Of a stretch of 64,000 bases of DNA, positions 41,987 through 51,931 are shown piece after piece; the stretch's first letter is position 1; the number at the start of each line of letters is the position of its first letter. Location: contig SFJM01000001.1 in NCBI GenBank assembly GCA_004555915.1, positions 100,952 to 164,951 on the forward strand. Reading direction: 5' to 3'. Below the pieces are notes generated by a model. The model saw nothing but the letters and a program-made list of their open reading frames with translations, was not told the DNA's origin and made no database searches. Origin of the DNA: Clostridiales bacterium (lineage in GTDB: Bacteria; Bacillota; Clostridia; Oscillospirales; Butyricicoccaceae). A program made the translations under genes and the position numbers.

Positions 41987-44900
41987 ATGTCAAAACTCAG
42001 CGTCAAAAAACCATTTACCGTTCTGGTAGGCCTGGTGCTGGTGCTGGTTCTGGGCGTTGTCTCGTTTTCCAGGATGACGACAGACCTGCTGCCGAATATG
42101 GATTTGCCTTATATGGTTGTCTATGCGGCAGATCCGGGAGCGGCACCGGAATCCGTAGAGTCCTCTGTGACCAAACCACTGGAATCCGCATTGGGCAGCA
42201 CAACCGGTCTGAAAAATATCTCGTCCACTTCCAATGAAAATGTCAGCATCATCGTGCTGGAATTTGAACAGGGAACAGATATGAACGCGGTCAGTATTGA
42301 GATGAGCAATACCATCGACCAGATCAAGGGCAGCCTGCCGGAAAGCGTCAGCACACCGGTTATGATGCAGATTACACCGGATATGATGCCGGTGATGGTA
42401 GCCAGTGTGGATGTGGATGATATGGATGCCAAACAGGTATCGGATTATGTCAGTGATACGCTGCTGACCCGGTTTGAGCGTCTGGATGGCGTAGCCTCCG
42501 TGGATACCACCGGACTGGTTGAAACCGAAGTACAGGTGACACTGGATCAGGAAAAGATTGACGCACTCAATGACAGGGTGCTGGCAGCGGTTGACAGCAA
42601 TCTGGCAGATGCGAAAAAGAAGCTGGATGAAGGTCAGGCCCAGCTGGATTCCGCAAAGGCACAGCTGGAATCCGGGCAGAATGAGCTGAACCAGAAAACC
42701 AATGATGCCGCCGCACAGCTGGCAGAGGCAAGCGCACAGGTGGATGCCATCAATGCGCAGCTGAATGCACTGGCAAGCCAGCAGACCACCTTGCAGGCCA
42801 ATCAGGCAGCCTTTCAGGCAGAAAAGGATGCCCTGCAGAAATATGCGGATATGAATGACCAGATCCGCACGCTGGCAATCATGATTGTGGCATATGATTT
42901 TACCGGCAGCATACCGGAGGTGCAGTTTCCGCCAACATCAGAGGATCTGCAGACCATCGCCAACAGCTCGACACAGATGCTGGAGGCGTTCAAGGACCCG
43001 GCATCCTATATTGGCTCCATGAGTGATGACGCATTTGCGGCAGCTATGGCGGCAATGCAGAAGCTTGGCTCCGACAAGGTGGATTTGTCCCAGATTGCCA
43101 ATGTGCCCCGGACGGATTTTGTTACGCTGGTAACTACCACGGCATATGCCGACACTCGTGTGTCGGAAATCAATGCGGAGTTGAATAACATCAATACAGA
43201 GCTGGCTGCGGCAAGTGCCATGCAGACCCAGCTGAAATCCTCTCTGGCTGAGGCGCAGAAGGCCTATGCCCAACTGGAGGCTGCCAAGCTGCAGACAACG
43301 CTCGGCGTGGCACAGGGTGCCGCACAGCTGGCTGTGGGAAGCGCTTCCATGGAAAATGCCCAGGCACAGCTGGATGAGGCAACAGCGGAATTTGAAAAGG
43401 CACGGGATGAGGCCTATGAATCTGCGGATATCAGCGGCATTGTGACAGCGGATATGATCAGCAATATCCTCATTGCCGAAAACTTTGAAATGCCCGCGGG
43501 TTACATTTCCGATAAAAATGACCAGTCTTACATCCTCAAGGTGGGTGAAACCTATGATTCCGTGGATCAGCTGAACAACATGATCCTGTTCAGCATGGAT
43601 CTGGACGGCATCGGCGATATCCATCTGACGGACGTGGCGTCAGTGCAATACTCCAGCGAGGATGATGAGGATTCCTTTGCCAAGGTAAACGGCAATGACG
43701 CAGTTGTCCTGAGCTTTTCCAAGCAGTCCACTGCTTCCACCTCTACGGTTTCGGATGCGATCAATGAAGAAATTGAAAAACTGCAGGAAGAAAATCCGGA
43801 TGTACATATCACGCCGCTGATGGATCAGGGTGATTATATCCATCTGATCGTCAATAATGTATTGTCCAATCTGGTGATGGGCGGCCTGCTGGCGGTGCTT
43901 GTCCTACTGCTGTTCCTGCGGGATATCCGGCCGACGATTATTATTGCCTTCAGCATCCCGCTCAGCGTCCTGTTTGCGATTGTGCTGATGTATTTCAGCA
44001 ATATGACGCTGAATATGATCTCCCTGTCCGGTCTGGCATTGGGCGTGGGCATGCTGGTGGATAATTCCATTGTCGTTATCGAAAATATCTATCGTCTGCG
44101 CAATCAGGGCATGCCGGCGGCCAGGGCAGCGGTACGCGGCGCACAGCAGATGAGCGGCGCAATTTTCGCGTCCACATTGACGACCATCTGCGTCTTTTTA
44201 CCGATTGTCTTTACCGAAGGCCTGACCCGGCAGATTTTTGCGGATATGGGCCTGACGATTGCCTATTCTCTGTCCGCGTCACTGATTGTCGCGCTGACTG
44301 TAGTGCCGGCGATGGGCTCTACCATGCTGAAGCAGGAGAAAACTGTTTCCCACAGCCGGTTCCAGTCCTTTATGGGCTGGTATGAAAAGGTTCTGCGCTG
44401 GTGCCTGTCCCATCGGGCTGTAACACTGCTGGCAGCTGTCATATTGCTTGTGGTTGCCGGCATTAAAACAGTGACCATGGGTATGATCTTTATTCCGGAG
44501 ATGTCCTCCAACCAGATGAGCGCTACCATGACCGTGCCGGAGGGCTCAGACGAGGTTGAAACCGAGGCACTGGCGGATAAAGCCATACAAATCATGCAGG
44601 AGATATCCGGCGTAGAGACTGTGGGCGCCATGAACGGCAGCTCCGGTATCATGTCTACCTCCTCCTCGGACGAAACCAGTGTGACCTTCTATCTGATTCT
44701 GGAGGAAGGCACGGACAACAGTGCCGTTGCGGATGCAATCACGGAACAGACGAAAAAGCTGAGCTGTGAAATGATGGTTTCCGAAAGCACCATGGATATG
44801 AGCGCGATTTCCGGCTCCGGTGTGCAGATTGATGTATATGGCGATGACCTGGATCAGCTGCAGGAGGTCTGCAAGGAGCTTGCCGGCAAGCTGGAAACGA

Positions 44901-45940
44901 TAGAGGGACTGGAGGAAATCTCTGACGGCAATGAGGATCCGGATACCCAGAAGGTCATTACGGTCAACAAGGACGCCGCCATGCGTGAGGGCCTGACTGT
45001 GGCACAGGTATATGCCTCCCTGGCCGGTTCTCTGACCAATGAGGTCACCTCTACCACCCTGAAGGTGGGGACAGAGGAGCTTCCGGTGGTTGTCATCAAG
45101 CCGTCGGAAATCACAACGGATAATCTGATGAAGCAGACCATTACATCCACCGATGCCACGACAGGGGAGAAAAAGGAAGTTGCCCTGAATACCATTGCCT
45201 CCCAGCGTGAGAGTACGGCACCCACTGCGATCCGACGCTCCAACAATGAGAGAATGATGTCGGTCACGGCAGCGGTGGATGATGCACACAATGTTACGCT
45301 GGTCAGCCGGGAAGTACAGAAGATACTGGATGATTACGATACGCCGGAGGGCATGCGTCTGGAAATGACCGGCGAAAATGAAACCATTATGGAGGCCATG
45401 GCAGATGTGCTGCTGATGCTGCTGCTGGCAGTCATTTTTATCTATCTGATTATGGTTGCCCAGTTCCAGAGCCTGCTCAGCCCGTTTATTGTCATGTTCA
45501 CCATGCCGCTGGCCTTTACCGGCGGACTGCTGGCCCTGATTCTCACCGGACAGGAGCTGTCCGTGCTGGCCATGCTGGGCTTTGTCCTGCTGGCAGGCGT
45601 AGTCGTCAACAACGGCATCGTATTTGTCAGCTGTGTCAATGAGCTGCGGCTGGACGGCATGCCCAAGCGGGAAGCCTTGGTGCAGGCAGGCAAAATGCGT
45701 ATGCGTCCGATCCTGATGACCGCTCTGACCACCATTCTGTCCATGTCCACCATGGCGCTGGGCATTGGCACCGGTGCGGAAATGGGCCAGGCGATGGCGA
45801 TTGTAGTAATCGGCGGCCTGACCTATGCAACGGTGCTGACACTGGTAATTGTCCCGGTCATCTATGACCTGCTGAATCGGAAGAAGGAAATCAGACGCAT
45901 TGATATAGGCGAAGAGGAGAGTGAGCCGGATGATATCTGA
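41987..45940 (+). CDS. RND-family efflux transporter with coiled-coil insertion
   Basis: 1317 residues. The protein has the HAE1-type duplicated fold with twelve membrane segments and the motif GMLVDNSIVVIENI, in which the first of the two proton-relay acids is kept and the second is Asn. Unlike AcrB or Bacillus SwrC (about 1050 residues), it carries some 280 extra residues (about 205-500) in the first external loop, predicted to be long coiled coils (repeated A, Q, L heptads). No membrane-fusion protein gene is present, so the insert may replace it. The ATG at 41987 is eight bases after AGGAGAG. The TetR gene overlaps its end. Confidence 0.92.
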   Translation: MSKLSVKKPFTVLVGLVLVLVLGVVSFSRMTTDLLPNMDLPYMVVYAADPGAAPESVESSVTKPLESALGSTTGLKNISSTSNENVSIIVLEFEQGTDMNAVSIEMSNTIDQIKGSLPESVSTPVMMQITPDMMPVMVASVDVDDMDAKQVSDYVSDTLLTRFERLDGVASVDTTGLVETEVQVTLDQEKIDALNDRVLAAVDSNLADAKKKLDEGQAQLDSAKAQLESGQNELNQKTNDAAAQLAEASAQVDAINAQLNALASQQTTLQANQAAFQAEKDALQKYADMNDQIRTLAIMIVAYDFTGSIPEVQFPPTSEDLQTIANSSTQMLEAFKDPASYIGSMSDDAFAAAMAAMQKLGSDKVDLSQIANVPRTDFVTLVTTTAYADTRVSEINAELNNINTELAAASAMQTQLKSSLAEAQKAYAQLEAAKLQTTLGVAQGAAQLAVGSASMENAQAQLDEATAEFEKARDEAYESADISGIVTADMISNILIAENFEMPAGYISDKNDQSYILKVGETYDSVDQLNNMILFSMDLDGIGDIHLTDVASVQYSSEDDEDSFAKVNGNDAVVLSFSKQSTASTSTVSDAINEEIEKLQEENPDVHITPLMDQGDYIHLIVNNVLSNLVMGGLLAVLVLLLFLRDIRPTIIIAFSIPLSVLFAIVLMYFSNMTLNMISLSGLALGVGMLVDNSIVVIENIYRLRNQGMPAARAAVRGAQQMSGAIFASTLTTICVFLPIVFTEGLTRQIFADMGLTIAYSLSASLIVALTVVPAMGSTMLKQEKTVSHSRFQSFMGWYEKVLRWCLSHRAVTLLAAVILLVVAGIKTVTMGMIFIPEMSSNQMSATMTVPEGSDEVETEALADKAIQIMQEISGVETVGAMNGSSGIMSTSSSDETSVTFYLILEEGTDNSAVADAITEQTKKLSCEMMVSESTMDMSAISGSGVQIDVYGDDLDQLQEVCKELAGKLETIEGLEEISDGNEDPDTQKVITVNKDAAMREGLTVAQVYASLAGSLTNEVTSTTLKVGTEELPVVVIKPSEITTDNLMKQTITSTDATTGEKKEVALNTIASQRESTAPTAIRRSNNERMMSVTAAVDDAHNVTLVSREVQKILDDYDTPEGMRLEMTGENETIMEAMADVLLMLLLAVIFIYLIMVAQFQSLLSPFIVMFTMPLAFTGGLLALILTGQELSVLAMLGFVLLAGVVVNNGIVFVSCVNELRLDGMPKREALVQAGKMRMRPILMTALTTILSMSTMALGIGTGAEMGQAMAIVVIGGLTYATVLTLVIVPVIYDLLNRKKEIRRIDIGEEESEPDDI

Positions 45941-46577
45941 ACCGCTGGCAGGATATTCCCCCAAGGAAGTAGCAGCCTTTGACGGGCTGTTCCGTCTGGC
46001 AGCCACAGGAAAGCAGTTTTCCAGCATCAAGGTACAGGATATTGCCACTGCTGCCGGAATCGGAAAGGGAACCCTGTATGAATATTTTTCCTCCAAGGAG
46101 GAGATTCTTGCCCGTGCCATCCTGTATGCACTGGAACGGGCACTTGGCTGGCTGGAGGAACAGCTGCAAGGGGAGATTTCCCTGTACCGCACGCTGGAAA
46201 CCTTTCTGGACATGCTGGAAAAGGAACGCATTCTGCCGGTTACTGCATTGTCTGCCCTGAATACCAGTGTTTCAGCAGAGCAAAAGCAGGAGCTGAATCA
46301 GAAGTATCAGGACAGAATACAGGAGATTTTCCGGCGTATGAAGCAGTGTGAGCAACAGTTCTTTGAAGCGGGGCGCAGGAACGGGGAAATCGACCCGGTA
46401 TTGGATGACAGCTTTTGTGAATATGTGATTGTTTCCGCCCTGTTCGGCATGGCAGGCAGGAATCTCTGTGCGCATCAGCAGGGCAGAAAGACCGAATGGA
46501 AGCTGGTACAGCAGATGGTTTTCCGGTCACTGCGTCCACAAACGGACAGGAGCAGTTGCATTCAACCCGATTTGTGA
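45930..46577 (+). CDS. TetR-family regulator of the RND pump
   Basis: 215 residues. The N-terminal helix-turn-helix is IKVQDIATAAGIGKGTLYEYFSSKEEIL (about 30-57). It overlaps the RND gene by 11 bases and has a GAGGAGAG site, so it is made from the same transcript. I infer that it represses the operon through the CCGACC/GGTCGG palindrome at 41934-41949 and is released by a pump substrate. Confidence 0.9.
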   Translation: MISEPLAGYSPKEVAAFDGLFRLAATGKQFSSIKVQDIATAAGIGKGTLYEYFSSKEEILARAILYALERALGWLEEQLQGEISLYRTLETFLDMLEKERILPVTALSALNTSVSAEQKQELNQKYQDRIQEIFRRMKQCEQQFFEAGRRNGEIDPVLDDSFCEYVIVSALFGMAGRNLCAHQQGRKTEWKLVQQMVFRSLRPQTDRSSCIQPDL

Positions 46578-46641
46578 TATAATGTAATATGTGTAGTAAT
46601 TCAGGAAAAGCATCCACAGGATGTGGGAGGGAAGACAAGCG

Positions 46642-47511
46642 ATGAACGCTGACAAAATTGCACTGCTGACGGATTCCTGCGCGGATATTCCGGCAGAAGT
46701 AGCAAAAAAATATCCGATTTATACCGTTCCGTTTACCATTACCTTTGGCGAGGACTCATATCAGGACGGTGTGACCATCTTTCCGGATGAGGTTTACCGC
46801 CGCCAGCCGGAGGAAGAAATCAAGACTTCACTGCCATCCGGCGCCGCAATTGCCGATACCCTGCAGAAGATTCAGGATGACGGCTACAACAGGGTGATCG
46901 CTATCCTGCTGTCCAGCGGCCTGAGCGGCTGCTATCAGATGGTACGCATGATGGGGCAGGACTGTGAGGGACTGGAAATCGCGGCATTTGATTCCTTCAG
47001 CGGAAGCCTGGGCGAGGGTGCCATGGTACTGACAGTGGCACGCTGGCTGGAAGAAGGCAGAAGCTGGGAAAACATACTGGACATGATGCCACGCATGATG
47101 CGGCAGGTATATCCATATTTCTCTGTGGATACACTGGAATATCTCAAGCGCGGCGGAAGAATCGGCAAAATTACGGCAATGGCAGGCACAGCCCTGGGCA
47201 TCAAGCCCATTCTGTCTTTTGACCCGGCTACGGGCCAGCTTTCCGGCACGCATAAAATCCGCGGACGGCAGGCAGCCATGAAAAAGCTGGTACAGGTTGC
47301 GGCATCCCACATTGACCCGAACAAACGGTATAACATCATGTGGGCACATGGCGGCACGCCGGAGGAAGGACAGCAGATTGCCGAGATGCTGCGGGAGACG
47401 GCACCGGATTTTTTACAGGAATATTCCGGTGAAATTGACTGCACGCTGGCATCCTATGTAGGTCCGCATCTGCTGGGCGCGGCGGTACAGGTGCTGGATG
47501 ACGATATGTAA
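46642..47511 (+). CDS. DegV family fatty-acid-binding protein
   Basis: 289 residues. The N-terminal KIALLTDSCADIP and TVPFTITFGEDSYQDGV, the central SSGLSGCYQ, and KRGGRIGKITAMAGTALGIKPIL are diagnostic of DegV/FakB proteins. They bind a fatty acid and may hand it to the FakA kinase, which is not in this window. The ATG at 46642 is 11 bases after GGGAGGG; the frame goes seven codons further upstream. It is followed by a terminator. Confidence 0.93.
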   Translation: MNADKIALLTDSCADIPAEVAKKYPIYTVPFTITFGEDSYQDGVTIFPDEVYRRQPEEEIKTSLPSGAAIADTLQKIQDDGYNRVIAILLSSGLSGCYQMVRMMGQDCEGLEIAAFDSFSGSLGEGAMVLTVARWLEEGRSWENILDMMPRMMRQVYPYFSVDTLEYLKRGGRIGKITAMAGTALGIKPILSFDPATGQLSGTHKIRGRQAAMKKLVQVAASHIDPNKRYNIMWAHGGTPEEGQQIAEMLRETAPDFLQEYSGEIDCTLASYVGPHLLGAAVQVLDDDM

Positions 47512-47521
47512 CAACGACAGA

Positions 47522-47552
47522 GGAGCTGGCTGATTGCGGTCAGCTCTTTTTT
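47522..47552 (+). terminator. terminator after degV
   Basis: GAGCTG (47523-47528) pairs with CAGCTC (47541-47546), extended by imperfect pairs, followed by TTTTTT. Confidence 0.7.
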
Positions 47553-47676
47553 GTGCCTGCATCACAGGGAGCAGGAAACAGCAAAATTCCTGGATCCGGA
47601 TTGCAAAACAGAGGGACACCTATGGTATAATAAAAACTGACAGAAAGGATTGCATATCAAGGCGAAAGGAACAAGC

Positions 47677-48837
47677 ATGAAATTTTTACATCTGAGTGAT
47701 CTGCATCTGGGCAAGCGTGTCTATGGCTATTCCATGCTGGAGGACCAGCGGGTGATATTGGAACAGATTGTGCTTTTGGCAAAGGAGAAGCAGGTGGATG
47801 CTGTCCTGATTGCAGGGGATATTTATGATAAAACCGTGCCGCCCGGTGAGGCGGTGCGTCTGTTTGACTGGTTTTTTACCGCCCTGTGCAGGGAACAGAT
47901 TACTGTGCTTGCCATCAGCGGCAACCATGATTCCGGCGAACGGCTGGATTTCGGACGGACGCTGCTGGCACAGCAGGGCATGCATCTGGCGGGCACCTAT
48001 GACAGCGTGCTGGAGGCGGTGACGCTGTGCGACGGGGACGGCTGCCGGGTACAGTTCCATTTGCTGCCATGGCTGCGTCCGATGGAACTGCGGGAACGAT
48101 TGCAGCTGGAGCAGAGCAGCCAGCAGTGTGCGGTACAGGCGGTGCTGGAGCAGGCAGACTGGGAGGAACATGCCCGGCATGTACTGCTGGCCCATACCTT
48201 TGTGACCGTAGGCGGCGAGCTGCCGGCCCAGTCGGATTCGGAAATCGTTCCGGTGGGCGGCGTGGACGCAGTGGACGCAGCACTGTTTGACCGGTACGAT
48301 TATGCCGCGCTGGGACACATCCACCGTCCCCAAAAGCTGGGACGGGACTGCGTGCGATATGCAGGTTCTCCGCTAAAATATTCCTTTTCCGAGGCGAAGT
48401 ATGCCAAATCCGTCCCGCTGGTAACGATACATACGGAGGGAGAACCGGAAATCACCCTGCTGCCCCTGGTGCCACGGCACGATTTACGGGAAATCCGCGG
48501 CAGGCTGGAGGATGTGATCTCGGAGACCACCGTACAGGCGGGAGAACCGGAGGATTATATCCGTGTCATTCTTACGGATGAGGAAGAGTTGTATGATCCG
48601 CAGAGGGCATTAAAAGAGGTATATCCAAACCTGATGCGGCTGGATTTTGACAACAGCCGTACCCGGACGGCGGAATCTGAGGGATTGACACAGGAGGATG
48701 CGGTGCAGCAGATGACCACGGCAGAGCTGTTTGCACAGTTTTTTGCCGAACAGAACGGCAAGGAAATGACCCCATGGCAGACCGGACGGCTGCTGGACAT
48801 CTGCCGCAGAATGGAGGAAAGCAATGAAGCCGATTGA
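47677..48837 (+). CDS. sbcD: exonuclease SbcCD subunit D
   Basis: 386 residues. Mre11-type phosphoesterase motifs are present in order: SDLHLGKRV, AGDIYD, SGNHDSGERL, LAHTFV and LGHIHRPQ. With SbcC it forms the nuclease that opens DNA hairpins and cuts protein-blocked ends. The ATG at 47677 has an AAAGGAA site; nine codons upstream are open but unsupported. It overlaps sbcC by 14 bases. Confidence 0.95.
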   Translation: MKFLHLSDLHLGKRVYGYSMLEDQRVILEQIVLLAKEKQVDAVLIAGDIYDKTVPPGEAVRLFDWFFTALCREQITVLAISGNHDSGERLDFGRTLLAQQGMHLAGTYDSVLEAVTLCDGDGCRVQFHLLPWLRPMELRERLQLEQSSQQCAVQAVLEQADWEEHARHVLLAHTFVTVGGELPAQSDSEIVPVGGVDAVDAALFDRYDYAALGHIHRPQKLGRDCVRYAGSPLKYSFSEAKYAKSVPLVTIHTEGEPEITLLPLVPRHDLREIRGRLEDVISETTVQAGEPEDYIRVILTDEEELYDPQRALKEVYPNLMRLDFDNSRTRTAESEGLTQEDAVQQMTTAELFAQFFAEQNGKEMTPWQTGRLLDICRRMEESNEAD

Positions 48838-51800
48838 ACTGACGGTCAGCGCATTCGGGCCATATTCCGATAAAATGACCCTTTCCATGGAGGATTTTTC
48901 CGGTTTGTTCCTGATTACCGGTGATACCGGCGCAGGCAAAACCAGCATTTTTGATGCCATCTGCTTTGCGCTGTTCGGGGAGGTCAGCGGCTCCCAGCGT
49001 GCCGCGGATCAGCTGCGTTCGGATTTTGCCAGACCCGAGGCAGAAACCTATGTGGATTTCCGCTTTTCCCATGCCGGAAAGGAATATTATATCGAGCGTA
49101 TTCCCAAATATGAACGCCCGAAAAAACGGGGCACCGGTACCGTGACCCAGAATCCCAAGGCTATCCTGAAATATCCGGATGGTACGACGGTAGCCGGCGC
49201 CGGTGCCGTGACAGAAGCGGTGGAACAGCTTCTTGGCGTGGGCTGCCAGTCCTTTAAGCAGATTTCCATGATTGCCCAGGGAGAGTTTCTGAAGCTGCTG
49301 ACAGCGGACAGCCGTTCCCGTGCGGAAATCATCCGAAGGGTATTCCATACCGAACCGCTGGTACAGCTGCAAAAGCAGCTCAAGGCGGAATATCTGGAAG
49401 CCAGAAAGCAGTGTGAGGAAACCCGGCGGTCTGTTTTGCAGTACGCGGAGGGCTTCCGCCTACGGGAGGACAGCCCGCTGGCTGGTCTGGAAAATACGGA
49501 ATTATGCGTCCTGCTGGAGGGCATACAGGTGCAGAATACCGATGATTCTGACCGCCTGCACCTTGTCACCCAACAGCTGGAGCAGCTGCGCAGGCAGCAT
49601 ACACAGGCGGTGGAAGCAGTCATACGGGCACAGCAGCAGCAGGAAGCACAGGATAAATGGCAGGCGGCAAAAAAACAGCTGGAACAGCTGCAGGCAAAGC
49701 GGCCGGAAATGGAACGGGAACAGCAGCGGCTTACCGAGGCACGGAAGGCACGGGAGCTTGTGCTGCCCCAATGGACGGCATGGCAGTCCGGGCGGCAGCA
49801 GGAAAAAGAGCTGCAGGAACGGATTGCGGAGCGGAAAGCTGCTGTCCGGCAGCTGGAACAGCAGCAGCCTGCCCTGCAGCAGGCATTGGAGTCTGCCAGA
49901 CAGCAGCAGCCACAGCTTGCCGTACTGGAACAGGAAATCATCCGGCTGGCTGACGCACAGGAAAAGGCTGAGATGTGGGAGAACAAGCGGCGTCAGGCGG
50001 AGCAGCATGGCAAAGAAGCGGAGCAAAAGCATGAGGCCGCACAGCAGAATGCCGCTGCGCTGTCAGAACACAACCGGCAGCTGGAGGAGCTGGACCGGCA
50101 GCTGGAACTGCTGCATGCCATCCAGCTGCAGCTGGCAGAAAAACGCATTGCCTGGAAGGAATCCAACGAGCGGGAAAAGCGCATGCAGGCAGCAGCCGAC
50201 AGCATGGAGGAATTAACTGCCTGTGAAAACCAGCAGAAGGACGCGGAACAGCAGTATCTGATGCTGGAAAAGCAGTTTACAGCAGCGGAGCAGCGATACC
50301 GCAGGCAGGAGCTGCTGTGGCTGCGGGGGCAGGCGGGGATTCTGGCAAAATCCCTGCAGGACGGCATGCCATGCCCGGTATGCGGCGCGGTAGAGCATCC
50401 CAAACCGGCAGCCATGGCACGGGATGTGCCCAATGAACAGCAGCTGGAAGACGAAAAACAGGCGGTAGAACAAAGCCGTACCGCCCTGCAGGAACAGGCT
50501 GCCCTGTCTGCCAGCTGTGCTTCCAAAACCGAAGCTGCCCGAACCAACCTGCAACGGCTGCTGCAGGAGCTGTTTGAAACGGCGGAGCTGTCCCATGGGC
50601 AGCTGAAACAGGCACAGCAGGAGCAGAAGGCTCAGACCCTGAAGCTGCGGCGGGAAGGCGAAGAGCTGGCCCGGCAGGAAAAGGAAGGGCTTGCCCTGCG
50701 GGAACAACGGGAAAAACTGGCACAACAGCAGCCGGTACTGGAAGCTGCCGCACGGCAGGCGGAAACCGACTGGCATCAGGCGGAAACACAGGCACAGGCC
50801 GAAAAAGCAGCCGCACAGGCATTGCGTGCCGCCATTCCGTTTGATGACCTGCAGCAGCTGGCCAAACGACTGGAACAGCAGACGGCACGGCGGGACAGCC
50901 TGCAAAAGCAGCTGGACGAAGCCACAGACGCATGGGAGCAGCACCGGCGCAAAGCATCCGCGGCACAGGAGGTACTGGCATCCGAGCAGGAGCAGCTGCC
51001 CCGGTATACACAGGCTGTGGAACAGGCTGCACAGGCATGGAGAGAATCGCTGACAGCAGCAGGCTTTGCCACGGGTGAAGCCTATCAGCAGGCATTGCTT
51101 GTACCGGAGGAACTGCAGCGCAGGGAACAGGCATTGCAGACCTTTACACAGGAGTATGCCTCTGCTGTCCGTCTGGAGCAGGAATATGCCAAAAACGCGC
51201 CCAAGGATACGGTGATCCCGCTGGAACAGCTGATTGAAGCCCGGTCACAGGCGGAGGAAGCCTGCCGTATCTGTGAGGCAGAGCAGAACCAGCTGTCGGA
51301 ACGGCTGCAGGCCAATACCGGACTGCTGCGGAAAATTGCAGACATGCAGGAGCAGCAGGCTGAGCAGGAACAGCAGACAGCCGCACTGCGGGAGCTGTCC
51401 CAAACTGCCAACGGTGAATTGAACGGAAAACAGAAGCTGATGTTGGAACAGTATGTGCAGGCGGCATATTTTGAGCGGGTACTGCAGCGCGCCAATCTCC
51501 GCCTGCGGGACATGACACAGGGACGCTATGAAATGCAGCGCCGGAAAAAGGCGGAAAACAACCGCAGCCAGACAGGTTTGGACATTGATGTAATGGACTA
51601 TTATACCGGTAAATGCCGTTCGGTCAAGACATTGTCCGGCGGTGAATCCTTCCTGGGCGCACTGGCCCTTGCATTAGGCATGTCGGATGTCATCCAGGGC
51701 TATGCCGGCGGCGTGCAGGTGGAAACCGTCTTTATTGACGAAGGCTTTGGTTCACTGGACAGCACCGCATTGGAGCAGGCGATTTCCGTGCTGGTAAGGC

Positions 51801-51925
51801 TCACCGGAGGAAACCGGCTGATCGGCATTATTTCCCATGTCACAGAACTGAAGGAACGGATTGGACAGCAAATTCTCGTGCAGCGCGGGTCAAATGGCAG
51901 CACGGCACGCAGTATAACAGGGTGA
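48824..51925 (+). CDS. sbcC: exonuclease SbcCD subunit C
   Basis: 1033 residues. The Walker A site GDTGAGKTSIFD is at about residues 31-42. Two long Gln/Glu/Ala-rich coiled coils flank a zinc-hook motif CPVCGAVEHPKP (about 518-529). The signature LSGGESFLGALALALGMSD and the Walker B VFIDEGFGSLD are near the C-terminus. It is the ATPase that gates the SbcD nuclease. The 14-base overlap with sbcD and the six-base gap to trmO show one operon. Confidence 0.96.
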   Translation: MKPIELTVSAFGPYSDKMTLSMEDFSGLFLITGDTGAGKTSIFDAICFALFGEVSGSQRAADQLRSDFARPEAETYVDFRFSHAGKEYYIERIPKYERPKKRGTGTVTQNPKAILKYPDGTTVAGAGAVTEAVEQLLGVGCQSFKQISMIAQGEFLKLLTADSRSRAEIIRRVFHTEPLVQLQKQLKAEYLEARKQCEETRRSVLQYAEGFRLREDSPLAGLENTELCVLLEGIQVQNTDDSDRLHLVTQQLEQLRRQHTQAVEAVIRAQQQQEAQDKWQAAKKQLEQLQAKRPEMEREQQRLTEARKARELVLPQWTAWQSGRQQEKELQERIAERKAAVRQLEQQQPALQQALESARQQQPQLAVLEQEIIRLADAQEKAEMWENKRRQAEQHGKEAEQKHEAAQQNAAALSEHNRQLEELDRQLELLHAIQLQLAEKRIAWKESNEREKRMQAAADSMEELTACENQQKDAEQQYLMLEKQFTAAEQRYRRQELLWLRGQAGILAKSLQDGMPCPVCGAVEHPKPAAMARDVPNEQQLEDEKQAVEQSRTALQEQAALSASCASKTEAARTNLQRLLQELFETAELSHGQLKQAQQEQKAQTLKLRREGEELARQEKEGLALREQREKLAQQQPVLEAAARQAETDWHQAETQAQAEKAAAQALRAAIPFDDLQQLAKRLEQQTARRDSLQKQLDEATDAWEQHRRKASAAQEVLASEQEQLPRYTQAVEQAAQAWRESLTAAGFATGEAYQQALLVPEELQRREQALQTFTQEYASAVRLEQEYAKNAPKDTVIPLEQLIEARSQAEEACRICEAEQNQLSERLQANTGLLRKIADMQEQQAEQEQQTAALRELSQTANGELNGKQKLMLEQYVQAAYFERVLQRANLRLRDMTQGRYEMQRRKKAENNRSQTGLDIDVMDYYTGKCRSVKTLSGGESFLGALALALGMSDVIQGYAGGVQVETVFIDEGFGSLDSTALEQAISVLVRLTGGNRLIGIISHVTELKERIGQQILVQRGSNGSTARSITG

Positions 51926-51931
51926 AAACAG

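Noticed and set aside
44546..46231. A 561-codon minus-strand frame across the RND/TetR junction
   Set aside because: It is antisense to two clear genes, with low-complexity His/Gln composition and no ribosome site.
49600..51500. Tandem CAG/CTG-like repeats in sbcC
   Set aside because: They come from the Gln/Glu/Ala/Leu-rich coiled coils of SbcC with biased codons, not from a DNA repeat.
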